Counted from the stretch's first letter, positions 55,223-63,665 are shown. The stretch is 64,000 nt of DNA from Bacillus sp. RAR_GA_16 (GCF_020165985.1 NZ_JAIUKZ010000018.1:124001-188000); one strand, 5' to 3'. Notes: a model not told the origin generated them from the letters alone. Program-made: numbers and translations.

Positions 55223-55771
55223 ATGAAAAGATTTTTACCCCTAGTCATGCTGCTTGTTTTCGTTTTTGTAGCTGCTTGTAGCAACAATGAAGCGAACGAT
55301 ACAAGTACAAACGCTAACAATTCAGGAAGCACCGAAGAAGCAAGCGATACGAGTGAAACGGACGTAAAGAGCGATCTCCTTGACTTCCAAATGAACTTAA
55401 TTCAAACCATTAATGAAAGTGACAGCCCTATTTACGCTTTTGAAGCCGCAAAAGTGGCTGAAGAAAAACCATCTGATGAAGAACTTGCTACAATGAAGTC
55501 TGATGCTGAAGCAGCTGCCAAGAAAGTGGCAGAAGATGTCCGTGCTGTTGAAGTTCCAGGTGAACTGGATACTTACAAAAGTGACATTGAAGCCGCATTA
55601 GAGGATCTTGCTACATCATATGAAACTCGTGCAGCTAATCTTTCTGACGAGCCAGAAGCTACATATGAAGAATCTGACGCACAATTTGCTTCTTTCGAAG
55701 AAAAGATGGCTACTGTTTACGAAGATGCTGGCCTTACAGCACCTAGCTTTTCAGCTGATTTAGTAGACTAA
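55223..55771 (+). CDS. putative lipoprotein
   Basis: 182 residues. Signal peptide with lipobox VAAC (Cys19), then an Asn/Ser/Thr/Glu-rich linker (DTSTNANNSGSTEEASD) and a helical, Ala/Glu-rich domain. Anchored outside the membrane. AGGAGGG lies 7 bases before the ATG. Family not recognised. Confidence 0.82.
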   Translation: MKRFLPLVMLLVFVFVAACSNNEANDTSTNANNSGSTEEASDTSETDVKSDLLDFQMNLIQTINESDSPIYAFEAAKVAEEKPSDEELATMKSDAEAAAKKVAEDVRAVEVPGELDTYKSDIEAALEDLATSYETRAANLSDEPEATYEESDAQFASFEEKMATVYEDAGLTAPSFSADLVD

Positions 55772-55774
55772 TAG

Positions 55775-55806
55775 AAAACCGTTACTCAGCTGAGTAACGG
55801 TTTTTT
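55775..55806. terminator. bidirectional terminator
   Basis: Perfect 30-base palindrome (AAAACCGTTACTCAG and complement) and T6 between the lipoprotein and the convergent SDR gene. Confidence 0.93.
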
Positions 55807-56580
55807 CTAAAATCCATAGCTCGTCATGCCACCGTCTACAAACAGCGTCTGACCTGTTATGTAATTTGACGCCTCAGAGGATAAGAAGACGGCTGCTCCG
55901 ACTAAATCTTTTAGTTCACCCACTCGTTTCATTGGAGTGACATTCAGAATATCTGCTAAGTACTGCTCATCTTGCAGTAACTTTTCAGTAAGTGGTGTGT
56001 TAAAATACCAGGGCCCAATTGCATTCACTGTAATACCATTCTCAGCCCATTCTAGTGCAAGATTTTTTGTCATCTGAATCATACCTGCTTTAGATGCAGC
56101 GTATGCCACCCCTGTTCTTAAGGCTACGCTTCCTGCAACAGAAGAAATGTTAATGATCTTTCCGCCTCCACCTTCTTTCATCACTTCTGCGCATTTTTGT
56201 GACATAAAAAAAGCACCCAGCAAGTTTGTTTGGAAAATTGACGTCCACTCACTCTCTGTCACATCACTTGCTTTAGAACGTATATTCATTCCAGCATTAT
56301 TAATTAGCACATTAATCTTTCCTGCTTCTTTTTCAATTTGTTGAACTGCTTCTGTTAAATCGCTCTCTTTTGTGATATCAGCTCGAATAGGGTAAGCCTT
56401 TCGACCAACATCACGTACAAGTCTTGCTGTTTCCTGAATATCCTCTTCTGTTCTTGCTAGGACAACTACATCAGCCCCTGCTTCTGCTGCTCCTATCGCA
56501 AGTGCTCTCCCAATCCCTTTTCCTGCACCTGTTACGACAACAACTTGATTATTTAATTCAAATGATGGTAAATAAGACAA
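55807..56580 (-). CDS. short-chain dehydrogenase/reductase
   Basis: 257 residues. TGAGKGIG nucleotide loop at about 18-25, NNAG, catalytic Ser in NISSVAGS, YAASK Tyr-Lys pair. Length and C-terminal GQTLFVDGGM suit a gluconate 5-dehydrogenase or FabG-type enzyme; substrate uncertain. AGGAGGAGACAG before ATG. Confidence 0.85.
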   Translation of the reverse strand: MSYLPSFELNNQVVVVTGAGKGIGRALAIGAAEAGADVVVLARTEEDIQETARLVRDVGRKAYPIRADITKESDLTEAVQQIEKEAGKINVLINNAGMNIRSKASDVTESEWTSIFQTNLLGAFFMSQKCAEVMKEGGGGKIINISSVAGSVALRTGVAYAASKAGMIQMTKNLALEWAENGITVNAIGPWYFNTPLTEKLLQDEQYLADILNVTPMKRVGELKDLVGAAVFLSSEASNYITGQTLFVDGGMTSYGF

Positions 56581-56661
56581 TCTGTCTCCTCCTCTTGATG
56601 AAATGGCTTCAGGTAAGAAATTCTCTTAAAGATGTAAAAATCCTGCATCGGTTTTTGTTTA

Positions 56662-56676
56662 CATAATATAATTATG
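56662..56676. promoter_or_regulatory. 15-base palindrome upstream of the PlcR-like gene
   Basis: CATAAT-ATA-ATTATG, perfect. It lies in the AT-rich region between the SDR and the regulator gene. Compare the PlcR box TATGNAN4TNCATA: related in outline but not identical. Confidence 0.45.
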
Positions 56677-56750
56677 ATAAAATTTAATTAGAAAAATATG
56701 TATTAAAAAAGAATTCGTGATACAATGGGGGTAAAAAAGGGGGATTGCAG

Positions 56751-57638
56751 GTGCGTCAGGATACACTCGGATATGCATTGCGTGAACTTCGAATGTACCT
56801 TGGACTTTCACAGTCCGATTTATCGGAAGGCATCTGTACACAAGCATTAATTAGCCAAATTGAAAATAATGACGTCTCACCTTCTGCTGAGCTACTTTAT
56901 CAGTTGGCCTCAAGACTCGGTGTTGATATTAACTATTTTTTTCATATGAAGGAGACACCTCGTCTAGATTATGTGAATGAAGTGATTCGACAGATTAGAA
57001 AACATATCAAACGACGCGAATATCGTGAAGTTGCTGAAATCCTTGAAGCAGAAGAAGCGAACCCCCTTTTTCGAACGGTGAAGAATAAACAGTTCTATCT
57101 CTGGCACAAAGCAATTTGCACCTATTATTTAGATCATGACAAACAAACTGCCCTTCAGCTTCTAGATGAAGCCCTCCACCTTACAACGACTACTTCCAAA
57201 AATTACTCAGAACGAGAAATTGAATTACTCATTAGCATGGCGATTTTGCATAGTGAGGAAAAAGATTGGGAGCGTGCGCTACCTTTATTTCACAAGGCAC
57301 TCTATCATGTTCGCTTTTTCCCCATTATCAATGATGAAACGATTGAAATTCGTCTCTATTATAATTACGCGAAAGCGCTATCCAATTGTAGAAACTACGA
57401 GAAAGCTTTGTCCATCGCACGAGAAGGCTTTTTATTATGTCGAGAAAAACAACGCCTATACCTATTTGGTGAACTGAGCTATCAATGTGGTAAGCTTCAC
57501 TATCTACTTGGAAACCAAGAGTTGGCTTACGAATACCTTGCCACTGCTTCAACGATTTTTGAACTCGACCAAAATCAAGTCTTTAAAGACCATGTTGATC
57601 ACTATGCGAAGAAAATTGGACTCATTCACAATGCCTAA
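56751..57638 (+). CDS. PlcR-family quorum-sensing regulator (RRNPP)
   Basis: 295 residues. N-terminal HTH (about 5-60; LRELRMYLGLSQSDLSEGIC, SQIENNDVSPSAELL, similar to PlcR) and five or so TPR helices to the end. PlcR proteins bind a short imported peptide in the TPR groove. GTG at 56751 is preferred, 7 bases after GGGGG; a TTG at 56745 is too near it. Candidate cognate peptide genes lie immediately downstream on the other strand. Confidence 0.85.
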   Translation: MRQDTLGYALRELRMYLGLSQSDLSEGICTQALISQIENNDVSPSAELLYQLASRLGVDINYFFHMKETPRLDYVNEVIRQIRKHIKRREYREVAEILEAEEANPLFRTVKNKQFYLWHKAICTYYLDHDKQTALQLLDEALHLTTTTSKNYSEREIELLISMAILHSEEKDWERALPLFHKALYHVRFFPIINDETIEIRLYYNYAKALSNCRNYEKALSIAREGFLLCREKQRLYLFGELSYQCGKLHYLLGNQELAYEYLATASTIFELDQNQVFKDHVDHYAKKIGLIHNA

Positions 57639-57734
57639 TTATTTATGTTTTGTTTTTTCTATCAAGATAACGATGAAATTAAAGAGAGACACGAAGAAAA
57701 GTCCTGCCGTAATAAACAATGTAAGCTCTTCCAT
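57639..57734 (-). CDS. 31-residue membrane peptide
   Basis: MEELTLFITAGLFFVSLFNF and a positively charged end (EKTKHK): a single membrane helix. AAAGGAGG lies 7 bases before the ATG. Size and layout are those of small holin-like toxins such as BsrG/TxpA, though similarity is only general. Its stop abuts the regulator stop with no bases between, so the two transcripts converge. Confidence 0.6.
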   Translation of the reverse strand: MEELTLFITAGLFFVSLFNFIVILIEKTKHK

Positions 57735-57827
57735 AGCATGTCCTCCTTTCGAAGAGATCAAGGGCTATTCATTCGATTTACAATAAACTGGAAAGGTGCA
57801 AACACGCGACAGACCCCTTTTCTTTAC

Positions 57828-57965
57828 TTAATGACAGTAAGGTAGATCTTCATCTTGAACAACGTATGCTGATGCCTGCACCATTTCAGTCGAATCGTGA
57901 GGGGTAATCGCATATCCGCTTACCACTACCAACGAGACCAGAAGTAAAGCTGCCCATTTCTTCAT
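57828..57965 (-). CDS. PapR-like signal peptide precursor
   Basis: 45 residues: MKKWAALLLVSLVVVSGYAI (secretion signal), then an acidic middle and the end VVQDEDLPYCH. PapR, the pheromone of PlcR in the Bacillus cereus group, is 48 residues with a signal peptide and an active end such as ADLPFEF. The Asp-Leu-Pro-aromatic end, size and export signal match that pattern. AAAGGAGGG lies 7 bases before the ATG. Convergent with the regulator gene instead of following it. Confidence 0.6.
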   Translation of the reverse strand: MKKWAALLLVSLVVVSGYAITPHDSTEMVQASAYVVQDEDLPYCH

Positions 57966-58048
57966 CGTGTTAACCCTCCTTTCATTACATTTATATTACA
58001 ACGGAGTCAATATTTATGCATTTGTCTTGCGTGTTCTTCTGCTTCATG

Positions 58049-58083
58049 AAAAAAACCCCATTCGAATTCGAATGGGGTTTTCC
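58049..58083. terminator. bidirectional terminator
   Basis: Perfect 30-base palindrome at 58052-58081 (AAAACCCCATTCGAA and its complement), after the UDG-like gene and upstream of the peptide genes on the minus strand. Confidence 0.9.
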
Positions 58084-58103
58084 GTTCTATTTCATAAACA
58101 TGC

Positions 58104-58757
58104 TTATATTTTATGACGATTAAACGCCTCAATTACCTTACTAACAGAGTGTTGATAACGATCACGACTCCAAGAATTATAGCTAGGATGAGGAACATCC
58201 ATTAGGATCGTCCATTTATCGCTTGACACGTTGGCAAGTTGAAAATACTTTTGCGCAAATCGGCCACATGGAACGAGCGTCACTTCTTGATCCTTTAGTT
58301 TTTTCAACCGGTTCTTAAATTTATTTAAGAGAAGCTCTTCTACTGCAACTAATGATTCCTCTTTAAACGGAGTTTTCTTAGCAGACGTTCGAATCGTCCC
58401 AAGACAGTCTAATAACTCACGGTTGCTTTCCAGGTCTTTCGCAGAATAAGGTCTCTCTTGCATAGGAATATTACATACATTTAGCAACCCAACTATATCA
58501 AGAGAAGGTCTTTCTATTTCTTCTTGTTGGTGCTTTTTTAATAAGAGTCCAAGAGGCTTTGCATAGTCTGGACCGAACAGTTTTTTAGACATCGTTGCAC
58601 CTGATGCGCCTGCCACAGGCACACCGTTTTCTACTTCCGCTACGTGCGGAGATTCTAATATGAAAATTAGCTTTGTTTTCGGTGAGATCATTTCTGGAAC
58701 TTCATAATCAGTTGCGAGTGCTTGATATTGCTGTTCAAATTTCTCTGCTGTATCCAT
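58104..58757 (-). CDS. uracil-DNA glycosylase-superfamily-like protein
   Basis: 217 residues. Two stretches recall the UDG fold: ESPHVAEVENG at 35-45 (position of the first catalytic motif) and PHPSYNSW near 189-196 (the HPS motif). It lacks the GQDPYH water-activating motif of family 1 enzymes, so activity is unproven. No Cys cluster for an iron-sulfur centre. Function inferred only from these motifs. Confidence 0.5.
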   Translation of the reverse strand: MDTAEKFEQQYQALATDYEVPEMISPKTKLIFILESPHVAEVENGVPVAGASGATMSKKLFGPDYAKPLGLLLKKHQQEEIERPSLDIVGLLNVCNIPMQERPYSAKDLESNRELLDCLGTIRTSAKKTPFKEESLVAVEELLLNKFKNRLKKLKDQEVTLVPCGRFAQKYFQLANVSSDKWTILMDVPHPSYNSWSRDRYQHSVSKVIEAFNRHKI

Positions 58758-58773
58758 AAACCATTCCCTGCCT

Positions 58774-59613
58774 TTATCGATTCGCTACGTTGTTTTCTTT
58801 TATATAAGTTACAATTCGATCTCCCATTAAATGATAGCCCTCTTTGTTTGGGTGAAAGGCGTCTTCATATAATAAATTCTCATCACTATCAAGAAATAAA
58901 TCAGCAACAGGAACAAAGGTTGCGTCGGGCGTTTTTGCAATAACTGATCGGCTTCCTTGGTTCCATTCATCTACAATTTCATTCATTTCGGGAATATTTC
59001 CAAACGCTTTTGAGAACGGATTGAAAAGGCCTGTAAAATAAATCGGTGCATCAGGATTAAGATAACGAATGTTCGCTAAAATTTTTGTAAGATTTTCAAG
59101 ATAGATCTTCTTTTGAAGAGTAAAATACTGCTGATCTAAGTTCATAAAATGGGTTTTCACAACTCCAAAAAGATCATTACCACCAATCGTTATAAAAATA
59201 TAATCAGCTTTCTTAACCCCATTCTGTACGTCATCTTCTTCAAGTCGTTTCAGGAGATCTTCAGTTTCATTTCCTGTAACGGCATAATTCTGTAGCGTTA
59301 CCATGGTGTTCTGACCATCTTCAAAATATTGGTCACTAACATACCCAATATAGCCTTTTTTGTCCTTGTCTCCTACTCCTTTCGTTAAGGAGTCACCAAG
59401 TCCTACAATTTGGATTTTCTTCGGTTCATCTCTCTCTGGTTCATCTTGAAACACCTCTTGTATTTCATCACTCAGTGGGAGTGAATTCGTTTGTTCGGAA
59501 TTATCCGTCTTGACATAAAAATAAGTAAATGCTCCAACTCCAATAAAAATGAAGAGCACTAGGCTTATGAGCATCCATTTCATCCATCGCTTCATGGTCA
59601 TTATCCTTTTCAC
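58774..59613 (-). CDS. SGNH/GDSL hydrolase, membrane-anchored (copy 1)
   Basis: 279 residues. N-terminal membrane segment (WMLISLVLFIFIGVGAFTYF-like), a linker, then GLGDSLTKGVGD (catalytic Ser), ITIGGNDLF and DAFHPNKEGY (Asp-His). Esterase or lipase outside the cell; YpmR-like. A paralogue follows upstream at 59664. Confidence 0.85.
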   Translation of the reverse strand: MKRIMTMKRWMKWMLISLVLFIFIGVGAFTYFYVKTDNSEQTNSLPLSDEIQEVFQDEPERDEPKKIQIVGLGDSLTKGVGDKDKKGYIGYVSDQYFEDGQNTMVTLQNYAVTGNETEDLLKRLEEDDVQNGVKKADYIFITIGGNDLFGVVKTHFMNLDQQYFTLQKKIYLENLTKILANIRYLNPDAPIYFTGLFNPFSKAFGNIPEMNEIVDEWNQGSRSVIAKTPDATFVPVADLFLDSDENLLYEDAFHPNKEGYHLMGDRIVTYIKENNVANR

Positions 59614-59663
59614 ATTCCATTGATACTACTATTCTATCAAATGAGATCTACCTCGTACACGAA

Positions 59664-60590
59664 CTATTCAAAAGGGATTTCTTCAACAATGTCATCTTGC
59701 TTTAATCGATATTGAATTTGTCTCGCAATCAGTTCATATCCTTGATCATTTGGATGAAATCCATCTTCAAAAAATAAATTTTCGTCTACTGAGCTAAACA
59801 ATTCATAGATAGGAACAAACGTTGTATTGTCGTCTTTCTCTACCGTGTCTTGACTTGCGCCATTCCACCTTTGCACAATTTGATCAATTTCCGTCACCGA
59901 TTGAAAATTCTCTAATAATGGATTATATAGGCCAATAAATAATATCGGTGCTTCAGAATTTATGCTTCGGATCCTTTTCATGATCGCATCAAGGCGTTCA
60001 ACATAATTCGTTTGTTCCTGTTGGAACACGTCTATTTGCAAGTCTAGGAAATGTTCCTTTACCACTTTCATTAAATCATTACCACCAATACTCATCACAA
60101 TCAAATCAGCCTCAGCAAGCGAAGCTTTCGCTTGATCTTCTTCTAACATTTTATATAATTTAGGCGTTTGTCTACCATGCACGGCGTAATTTTCAACTAG
60201 CATCGTTGTATTCGTATCTCGCTCAATGTTCGTAGCAAGTCTGCCTATATATCCTTGATCAGTCGAGTCTCCACTCCCTTTTGTGAGAGAATCCCCTAAA
60301 CCTACGATTCGAACATCTGGATCTGTCACTTTTTCTTCAGTCTCTTCGGGCTTCTGCTCTTTTGCTGTTGTGGTGACTTCTGGTGCTATGTCCGTTTTAG
60401 CCTTATCGTTTTTATTTGCAATTGATGAAATAACGGTTTCATTTGGTGCTTCACTCATCACCATCATTGATGCTGCTTGCTTTAATTCATTCATACGCTG
60501 ACTTCGGTATTCCATGATTGGTTTCACGCTAAGCAAAATACCACCAGCAAGAATGAGGAATAAAAACAGCCATACTCTCTGTTTTTTCAT
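59664..60590 (-). CDS. SGNH/GDSL hydrolase, membrane-anchored (copy 2)
   Basis: 308 residues, same layout as the downstream copy: N-terminal membrane anchor, a longer Thr/Glu-rich linker, GLGDSLTKGSGD, SIGGNDLM, DGFHPNDQGY. Tandem duplication. ATG at 60590 after GAGGAGGTTTTCTGA. The two may act on different esters. Confidence 0.85.
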   Translation of the reverse strand: MKKQRVWLFLFLILAGGILLSVKPIMEYRSQRMNELKQAASMMVMSEAPNETVISSIANKNDKAKTDIAPEVTTTAKEQKPEETEEKVTDPDVRIVGLGDSLTKGSGDSTDQGYIGRLATNIERDTNTTMLVENYAVHGRQTPKLYKMLEEDQAKASLAEADLIVMSIGGNDLMKVVKEHFLDLQIDVFQQEQTNYVERLDAIMKRIRSINSEAPILFIGLYNPLLENFQSVTEIDQIVQRWNGASQDTVEKDDNTTFVPIYELFSSVDENLFFEDGFHPNDQGYELIARQIQYRLKQDDIVEEIPFE

Positions 60591-60786
60591 TCAGAAAACC
60601 TCCTCATTACACTTCCTTTTATACCCTTATTGTATGAGCAAATAACGTAAAATACGAAATACTATCCCCTACGCTATTAAATTTATTCCATTTTTTTGCG
60701 CTCTTTAACCTTTTTCTTTTTGCAAGTTCCCGTTACTTCTTTATAATAGTACGAGTAGATCCGTTCGGCAAAGGAGGAAATGACAT

Positions 60787-61077
60787 TTGAAAATGACAAT
60801 CACAAAACCAGCATTAAACTGGTTTAAAAGAGAAATGGATCTTGAAAAAGGGGATCATCTCCGTTTTTTTGTTCGTGTAGGCGGCTGCAGTACCGTGCAA
60901 GACGGATTTTCACTTGGCATGACGGTTGAAGAGCCAACCGATCCTGCTCTTATGCTTGAGGAAGATGGGATCACCTTTTTTGTAGAGCAAAAGGATATCT
61001 GGTTCTTTGAGGATCAAAATTTCACTGTGAAATTCAGTCGTAATAAAGAAGAAATTCAGTTCGTCCACGGAAATTAA
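60787..61077 (+). CDS. yneR: HesB/YadR/YfhF family protein (YneR)
   Basis: 96 residues; HesB-like fold, GGCSTVQDGFSLGM with a single Cys, then FVEQKDIWFFEDQNF. Unlike IscA it lacks the C-terminal Cys-X-Cys, as in YneR. TTG start at 60787 with AGGAGG 9 bases upstream. Iron-sulfur carrier role unproven. Confidence 0.8.
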   Translation: MKMTITKPALNWFKREMDLEKGDHLRFFVRVGGCSTVQDGFSLGMTVEEPTDPALMLEEDGITFFVEQKDIWFFEDQNFTVKFSRNKEEIQFVHGN

Positions 61078-61081
61078 TGAG

Positions 61082-61115
61082 AAAAACGCGAAAGCATCTC
61101 GCTTTCGCGTTTTTT
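61082..61115. terminator. bidirectional terminator
   Basis: AAAACGCGAAAGC/GCTTTCGCGTTTT stem between convergent yneR and yneQ. Confidence 0.93.
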
Positions 61116-61425
61116 AATGACTCTTATTTAATCGAAATCGATGAATATGGGATCGTAGGCCTTCTTGTTCAAGGATGCGAATCTGATCATCTCCAAGCAA
61201 GTCAAAGTGTGGAAACTTGTCTCGTTCATGCATCCATTCTCGCTTTAAACCATACTTATGGCCCCATCTCGCAAGCTTTTCTTTATCGTTGCATCCTGCT
61301 TTAGTAACCGAATGAAACTGCGGAAAGCGAGGATCATACCAAAAATGAGTCAATAAAGCGACTTCACCACTTTTAACCTTTGCTTTCCATTCTGCAAGCT
61401 CACTCTTCGACAATCCAAAAGCCAT
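61114..61425 (-). CDS. yneQ: YneQ family protein
   Basis: 103 residues: WYDPRFPQFHSVTKAG, then KEKLARWGHKYGLKREWMH. Two conserved Trp and many His. Function unknown. Start ATG at 61425 shares one base with the yneP stop (TAATG). Confidence 0.85.
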   Translation of the reverse strand: MAFGLSKSELAEWKAKVKSGEVALLTHFWYDPRFPQFHSVTKAGCNDKEKLARWGHKYGLKREWMHERDKFPHFDLLGDDQIRILEQEGLRSHIHRFRLNKSH

Positions 61426-61865
61426 TATTCAGCTCCAGTAGTTGCAGGTTGCTTTTTGGCATTTTCATACGCTTGATGCCATTCCGGAAACTTTCTACGG
61501 ATTGATACTGGACGGAACGTATCTCGCTTGACGCATGTATGCATCGATTGCCCCGTCACACAAATCTCACCATCTCCATTAATAACTTCATAACCGTAAT
61601 TCACACGAATGCCATCATAGGAATCCACCCATGTTTTCACATTAACTTCATCTCCGTATCGAACCGGACGTTTGTAGCTTGCTTGAATATCCATGACCGG
61701 GGAAAGAATCCCCTCTTTCTCCATATCAGCATATCGAAAACCTAAGTCATTAATTAAAGTTGTGCGGCCTAATTCAAACCAAACGAGATAGTTGGCGTGA
61801 TAAACGACCCCCATCTGATCGGTTTCAGCATAACGAACATCAATTGGCGTAGTTGCTATGTACAT
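61425..61865 (-). CDS. yneP: acyl-CoA thioesterase YneP (4-HBT)
   Basis: 146 residues. Hotdog fold with the 4-hydroxybenzoyl-CoA thioesterase motif VRYAETDQMGVVYHANY at 10-26 (catalytic Asp in YAETD). Hydrolyses acyl-CoA. Upstream of yneQ, as in B. subtilis; ATG after GAGAGGAAAGAGG. Confidence 0.9.
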   Translation of the reverse strand: MYIATTPIDVRYAETDQMGVVYHANYLVWFELGRTTLINDLGFRYADMEKEGILSPVMDIQASYKRPVRYGDEVNVKTWVDSYDGIRVNYGYEVINGDGEICVTGQSMHTCVKRDTFRPVSIRRKFPEWHQAYENAKKQPATTGAE

Positions 61866-61937
61866 CCTCTTTCCTCTCCTAACTTCAACGTGGTGTCGCT
61901 CTTATTTTATCATAAACCACTTATGAAGCATGAATGA

Positions 61938-61972
61938 GAAGAACTGAATGACGAGATGTCATTCAGTTCTTC
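61938..61972 (-). terminator. Rho-independent terminator of tlp
   Basis: 15-base perfect stem (GAAGAACTGAATGAC and complement) after the tlp gene. Confidence 0.82.
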
Positions 61973-61977
61973 GCTCT

Positions 61978-62187
61978 TTATTGCTTGGATTCATCTTTGA
62001 TTTCGTTTTTCATTGCTTTAATACTTTGCTTTCGACGCTGATTCTTTTCTTTTATTGCCTTTTTTTGCAGGTTGCTATCCGTAAATTCCAAAGATGCTTC
62101 GGCATCATGAATGTTCTGTTTCGTATCTTTTACCATGCGTTTTAACTTTTCTGCATTATCACGACGATCATCTGGATTTGCTTTCAA
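61978..62187 (-). CDS. tlp: small acid-soluble spore protein Tlp
   Basis: 69 residues: NPDDRRDNAEKLKRMV, then NIHDAEASLEFTD and KEKNQRRKQSIKAMKNEI, the pattern of Tlp. Found in the spore core of bacilli. TTG start at 62187, 7 bases after AGGAGGG. SspN is encoded nearby. Confidence 0.92.
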   Translation of the reverse strand: MKANPDDRRDNAEKLKRMVKDTKQNIHDAEASLEFTDSNLQKKAIKEKNQRRKQSIKAMKNEIKDESKQ

Positions 62188-62261
62188 AGTGAGCCCTCCT
62201 TGGTTGTGTGTGACAAGGTGTTACGGGCTTATTATGGCTTTCGAATTCACGTAATATGCGC

Positions 62262-62750
62262 TTAAGATTGGAGACTTTTAGGTAATATGCCTTCTAGCTT
62301 TCCTTCATAATATAGCATGTCTTTTCGAACTTCAGCAGAACATCCATTTGATAAAAGGATGTTTTCAGCAGCTGTGAAGACTTGTTTTAACATTCGAATG
62401 CCCATACGATAGTCTACGACCACATTTTCCTGAATTCGCTCTTCATAAGCAGACAGTTCTACGAGAAGTCGATACGTACATTCTAACAACCGACTCGGCA
62501 CGTCATTCGGTGAATGGTTTCCACCTTCAGTTAAAAAGGATTGAAATTCGCGGTCATCTTCATCACACATAAGAAAGAAAGAGCCTGGAACTTCATGTAG
62601 GTCATGATCGATATCAGAAATTGTGAGACTCATGACAGCAAGCCTTGCTGCAAAACCACCTACGAGCGATGCAGTCCCACAGCCATAAGGCGGTCCCGAA
62701 GTTTCAAGCATGCGGTAAATGTCATTCCCTAACGATTCTTTATGATCCAC
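62262..62750 (-). CDS. cyclodeaminase-like (FTCD_C type) protein
   Basis: 162 residues, helical. SGPPYGCGTASLVGGFAARLAVMSLTIS at the start is reminiscent of the formiminotransferase-cyclodeaminase C-terminal domain, which has a Pro-Gly-Gly-Gly helix start and Ala-rich helix. GTG at 62750 is chosen because AGGAGAGGTGATC precedes it. Function is a guess; the gene lies between tlp and sspN. Confidence 0.45.
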   Translation of the reverse strand: MDHKESLGNDIYRMLETSGPPYGCGTASLVGGFAARLAVMSLTISDIDHDLHEVPGSFFLMCDEDDREFQSFLTEGGNHSPNDVPSRLLECTYRLLVELSAYEERIQENVVVDYRMGIRMLKQVFTAAENILLSNGCSAEVRKDMLYYEGKLEGILPKSLQS

Positions 62751-62802
62751 TTTGATCACCTCTCCTAGAGTCCCATACCCTTTCTTCTTCTACTAAAATC
62801 TT

Positions 62803-63327
62803 CTAAATGGCTTCTTCAAAAATAATCGGGCTCATATACGTAACGCTTTTTTTAGAGATCTCTATCAAATTCTGCCAGTATTCTTTCACACTTTCTTGGT
62901 GATTTCCTTGATCAAAACTGATTTGAAGCCATGATAATTCCTCAAGAAGCCTTACAGAAGAACCAACCCATATTTTTTCCCCTTCTACTTGCAGTACAAA
63001 CGGTTCATCAAATCGAAAGGGAAGATAGATTCCAGACTGGTTAGGATGTAGAATCAAATGTTGAAAAATCGTGCCCTTAAAAAGGCGTGCATAGATAAGA
63101 AGAACGCGATCATTTCGAGCTGCTGCTTTTTTTAGCTGATGAAGCGTTTGGGCTTCCCCTAACTCGAGACTCGCAATGGTGCGCTCCCAATTTAATTCCT
63201 CTCGATAAGGGACAAGGTAACCCATCTGCTGCATTTTAATTTCAAGTTCTTTGACAAGGAGTTCTTCGTTGTGTTCTCCCTCTCTACCCATCGCTGTAAT
63301 TGGTTCAATTCTTGCTGTTATTGTCAT
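62803..63327 (-). CDS. hypothetical protein
   Basis: 174 residues, mixed alpha/beta with aromatic residues, no signal peptide (MTITARIEPITAMGREGEHN). ATG at 63327 after GGGGGGAACTAT. No recognised family. With the cyclodeaminase-like gene it lies between tlp and sspN, genes adjacent in B. subtilis. Confidence 0.6.
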   Translation of the reverse strand: MTITARIEPITAMGREGEHNEELLVKELEIKMQQMGYLVPYREELNWERTIASLELGEAQTLHQLKKAAARNDRVLLIYARLFKGTIFQHLILHPNQSGIYLPFRFDEPFVLQVEGEKIWVGSSVRLLEELSWLQISFDQGNHQESVKEYWQNLIEISKKSVTYMSPIIFEEAI

Positions 63328-63428
63328 ATAGTTCCCCCCGAAAACATTTGTCTCCTAATCTTTCGCGATCCATCCATCCTTTTGGACAACTTTACATAGA
63401 ATGAAAAGAAGTTGTTAAAATTGAAATA

Positions 63429-63456
63429 AACCAGAAAGAACATTCCTTTCTGGTTG
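63429..63456 (-). terminator. Rho-independent terminator of sspN
   Basis: ACCAGAAAG/CTTTCTGGT stem and T-rich end after the sspN stop. Confidence 0.8.
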
Positions 63457-63464
63457 TCATCAGC

Positions 63465-63608
63465 CTATTTCCCTTTTGGAGGGGCGTAGTCCGGTTCAGC
63501 GTTGCCTTTGGTTTGCATTTGTTTTCCTTTGTTCCCCTCAGCTTCAGGATTTACAGAAGCAAGATGGTTTGGCTTAAAAGATTTAGGGAACTTTTTGGGA
63601 TTACTCAT
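63465..63608 (-). CDS. sspN: small acid-soluble spore protein SspN-like
   Basis: 47 residues: MSNPKKFPKSFKPNHLASVN, then GNKGKQMQTKG and a Pro-rich end. PNHL-GNKGKQMQ is the SspN pattern. AAAGGAGGAGATTGTA precedes the ATG. Probably a spore core protein made under SigG, as its B. subtilis counterpart is. Confidence 0.8.
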   Translation of the reverse strand: MSNPKKFPKSFKPNHLASVNPEAEGNKGKQMQTKGNAEPDYAPPKGK

Positions 63609-63665
63609 TACAATCTCCTCCTTTACGCTATAGGCTGTGCAACTAGAGGAGAAATATCTATCCGT

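Noticed and set aside
58052-58081. Perfect 30-base palindrome as a possible regulatory operator
   Set aside because: The position after the UDG-like gene and the flanking A and T runs make it a terminator.
61400-61412. TGTCGAA inside the start of yneQ as a Spo0A site
   Set aside because: It lies within the coding region and alone; a 7-base match is expected by chance.
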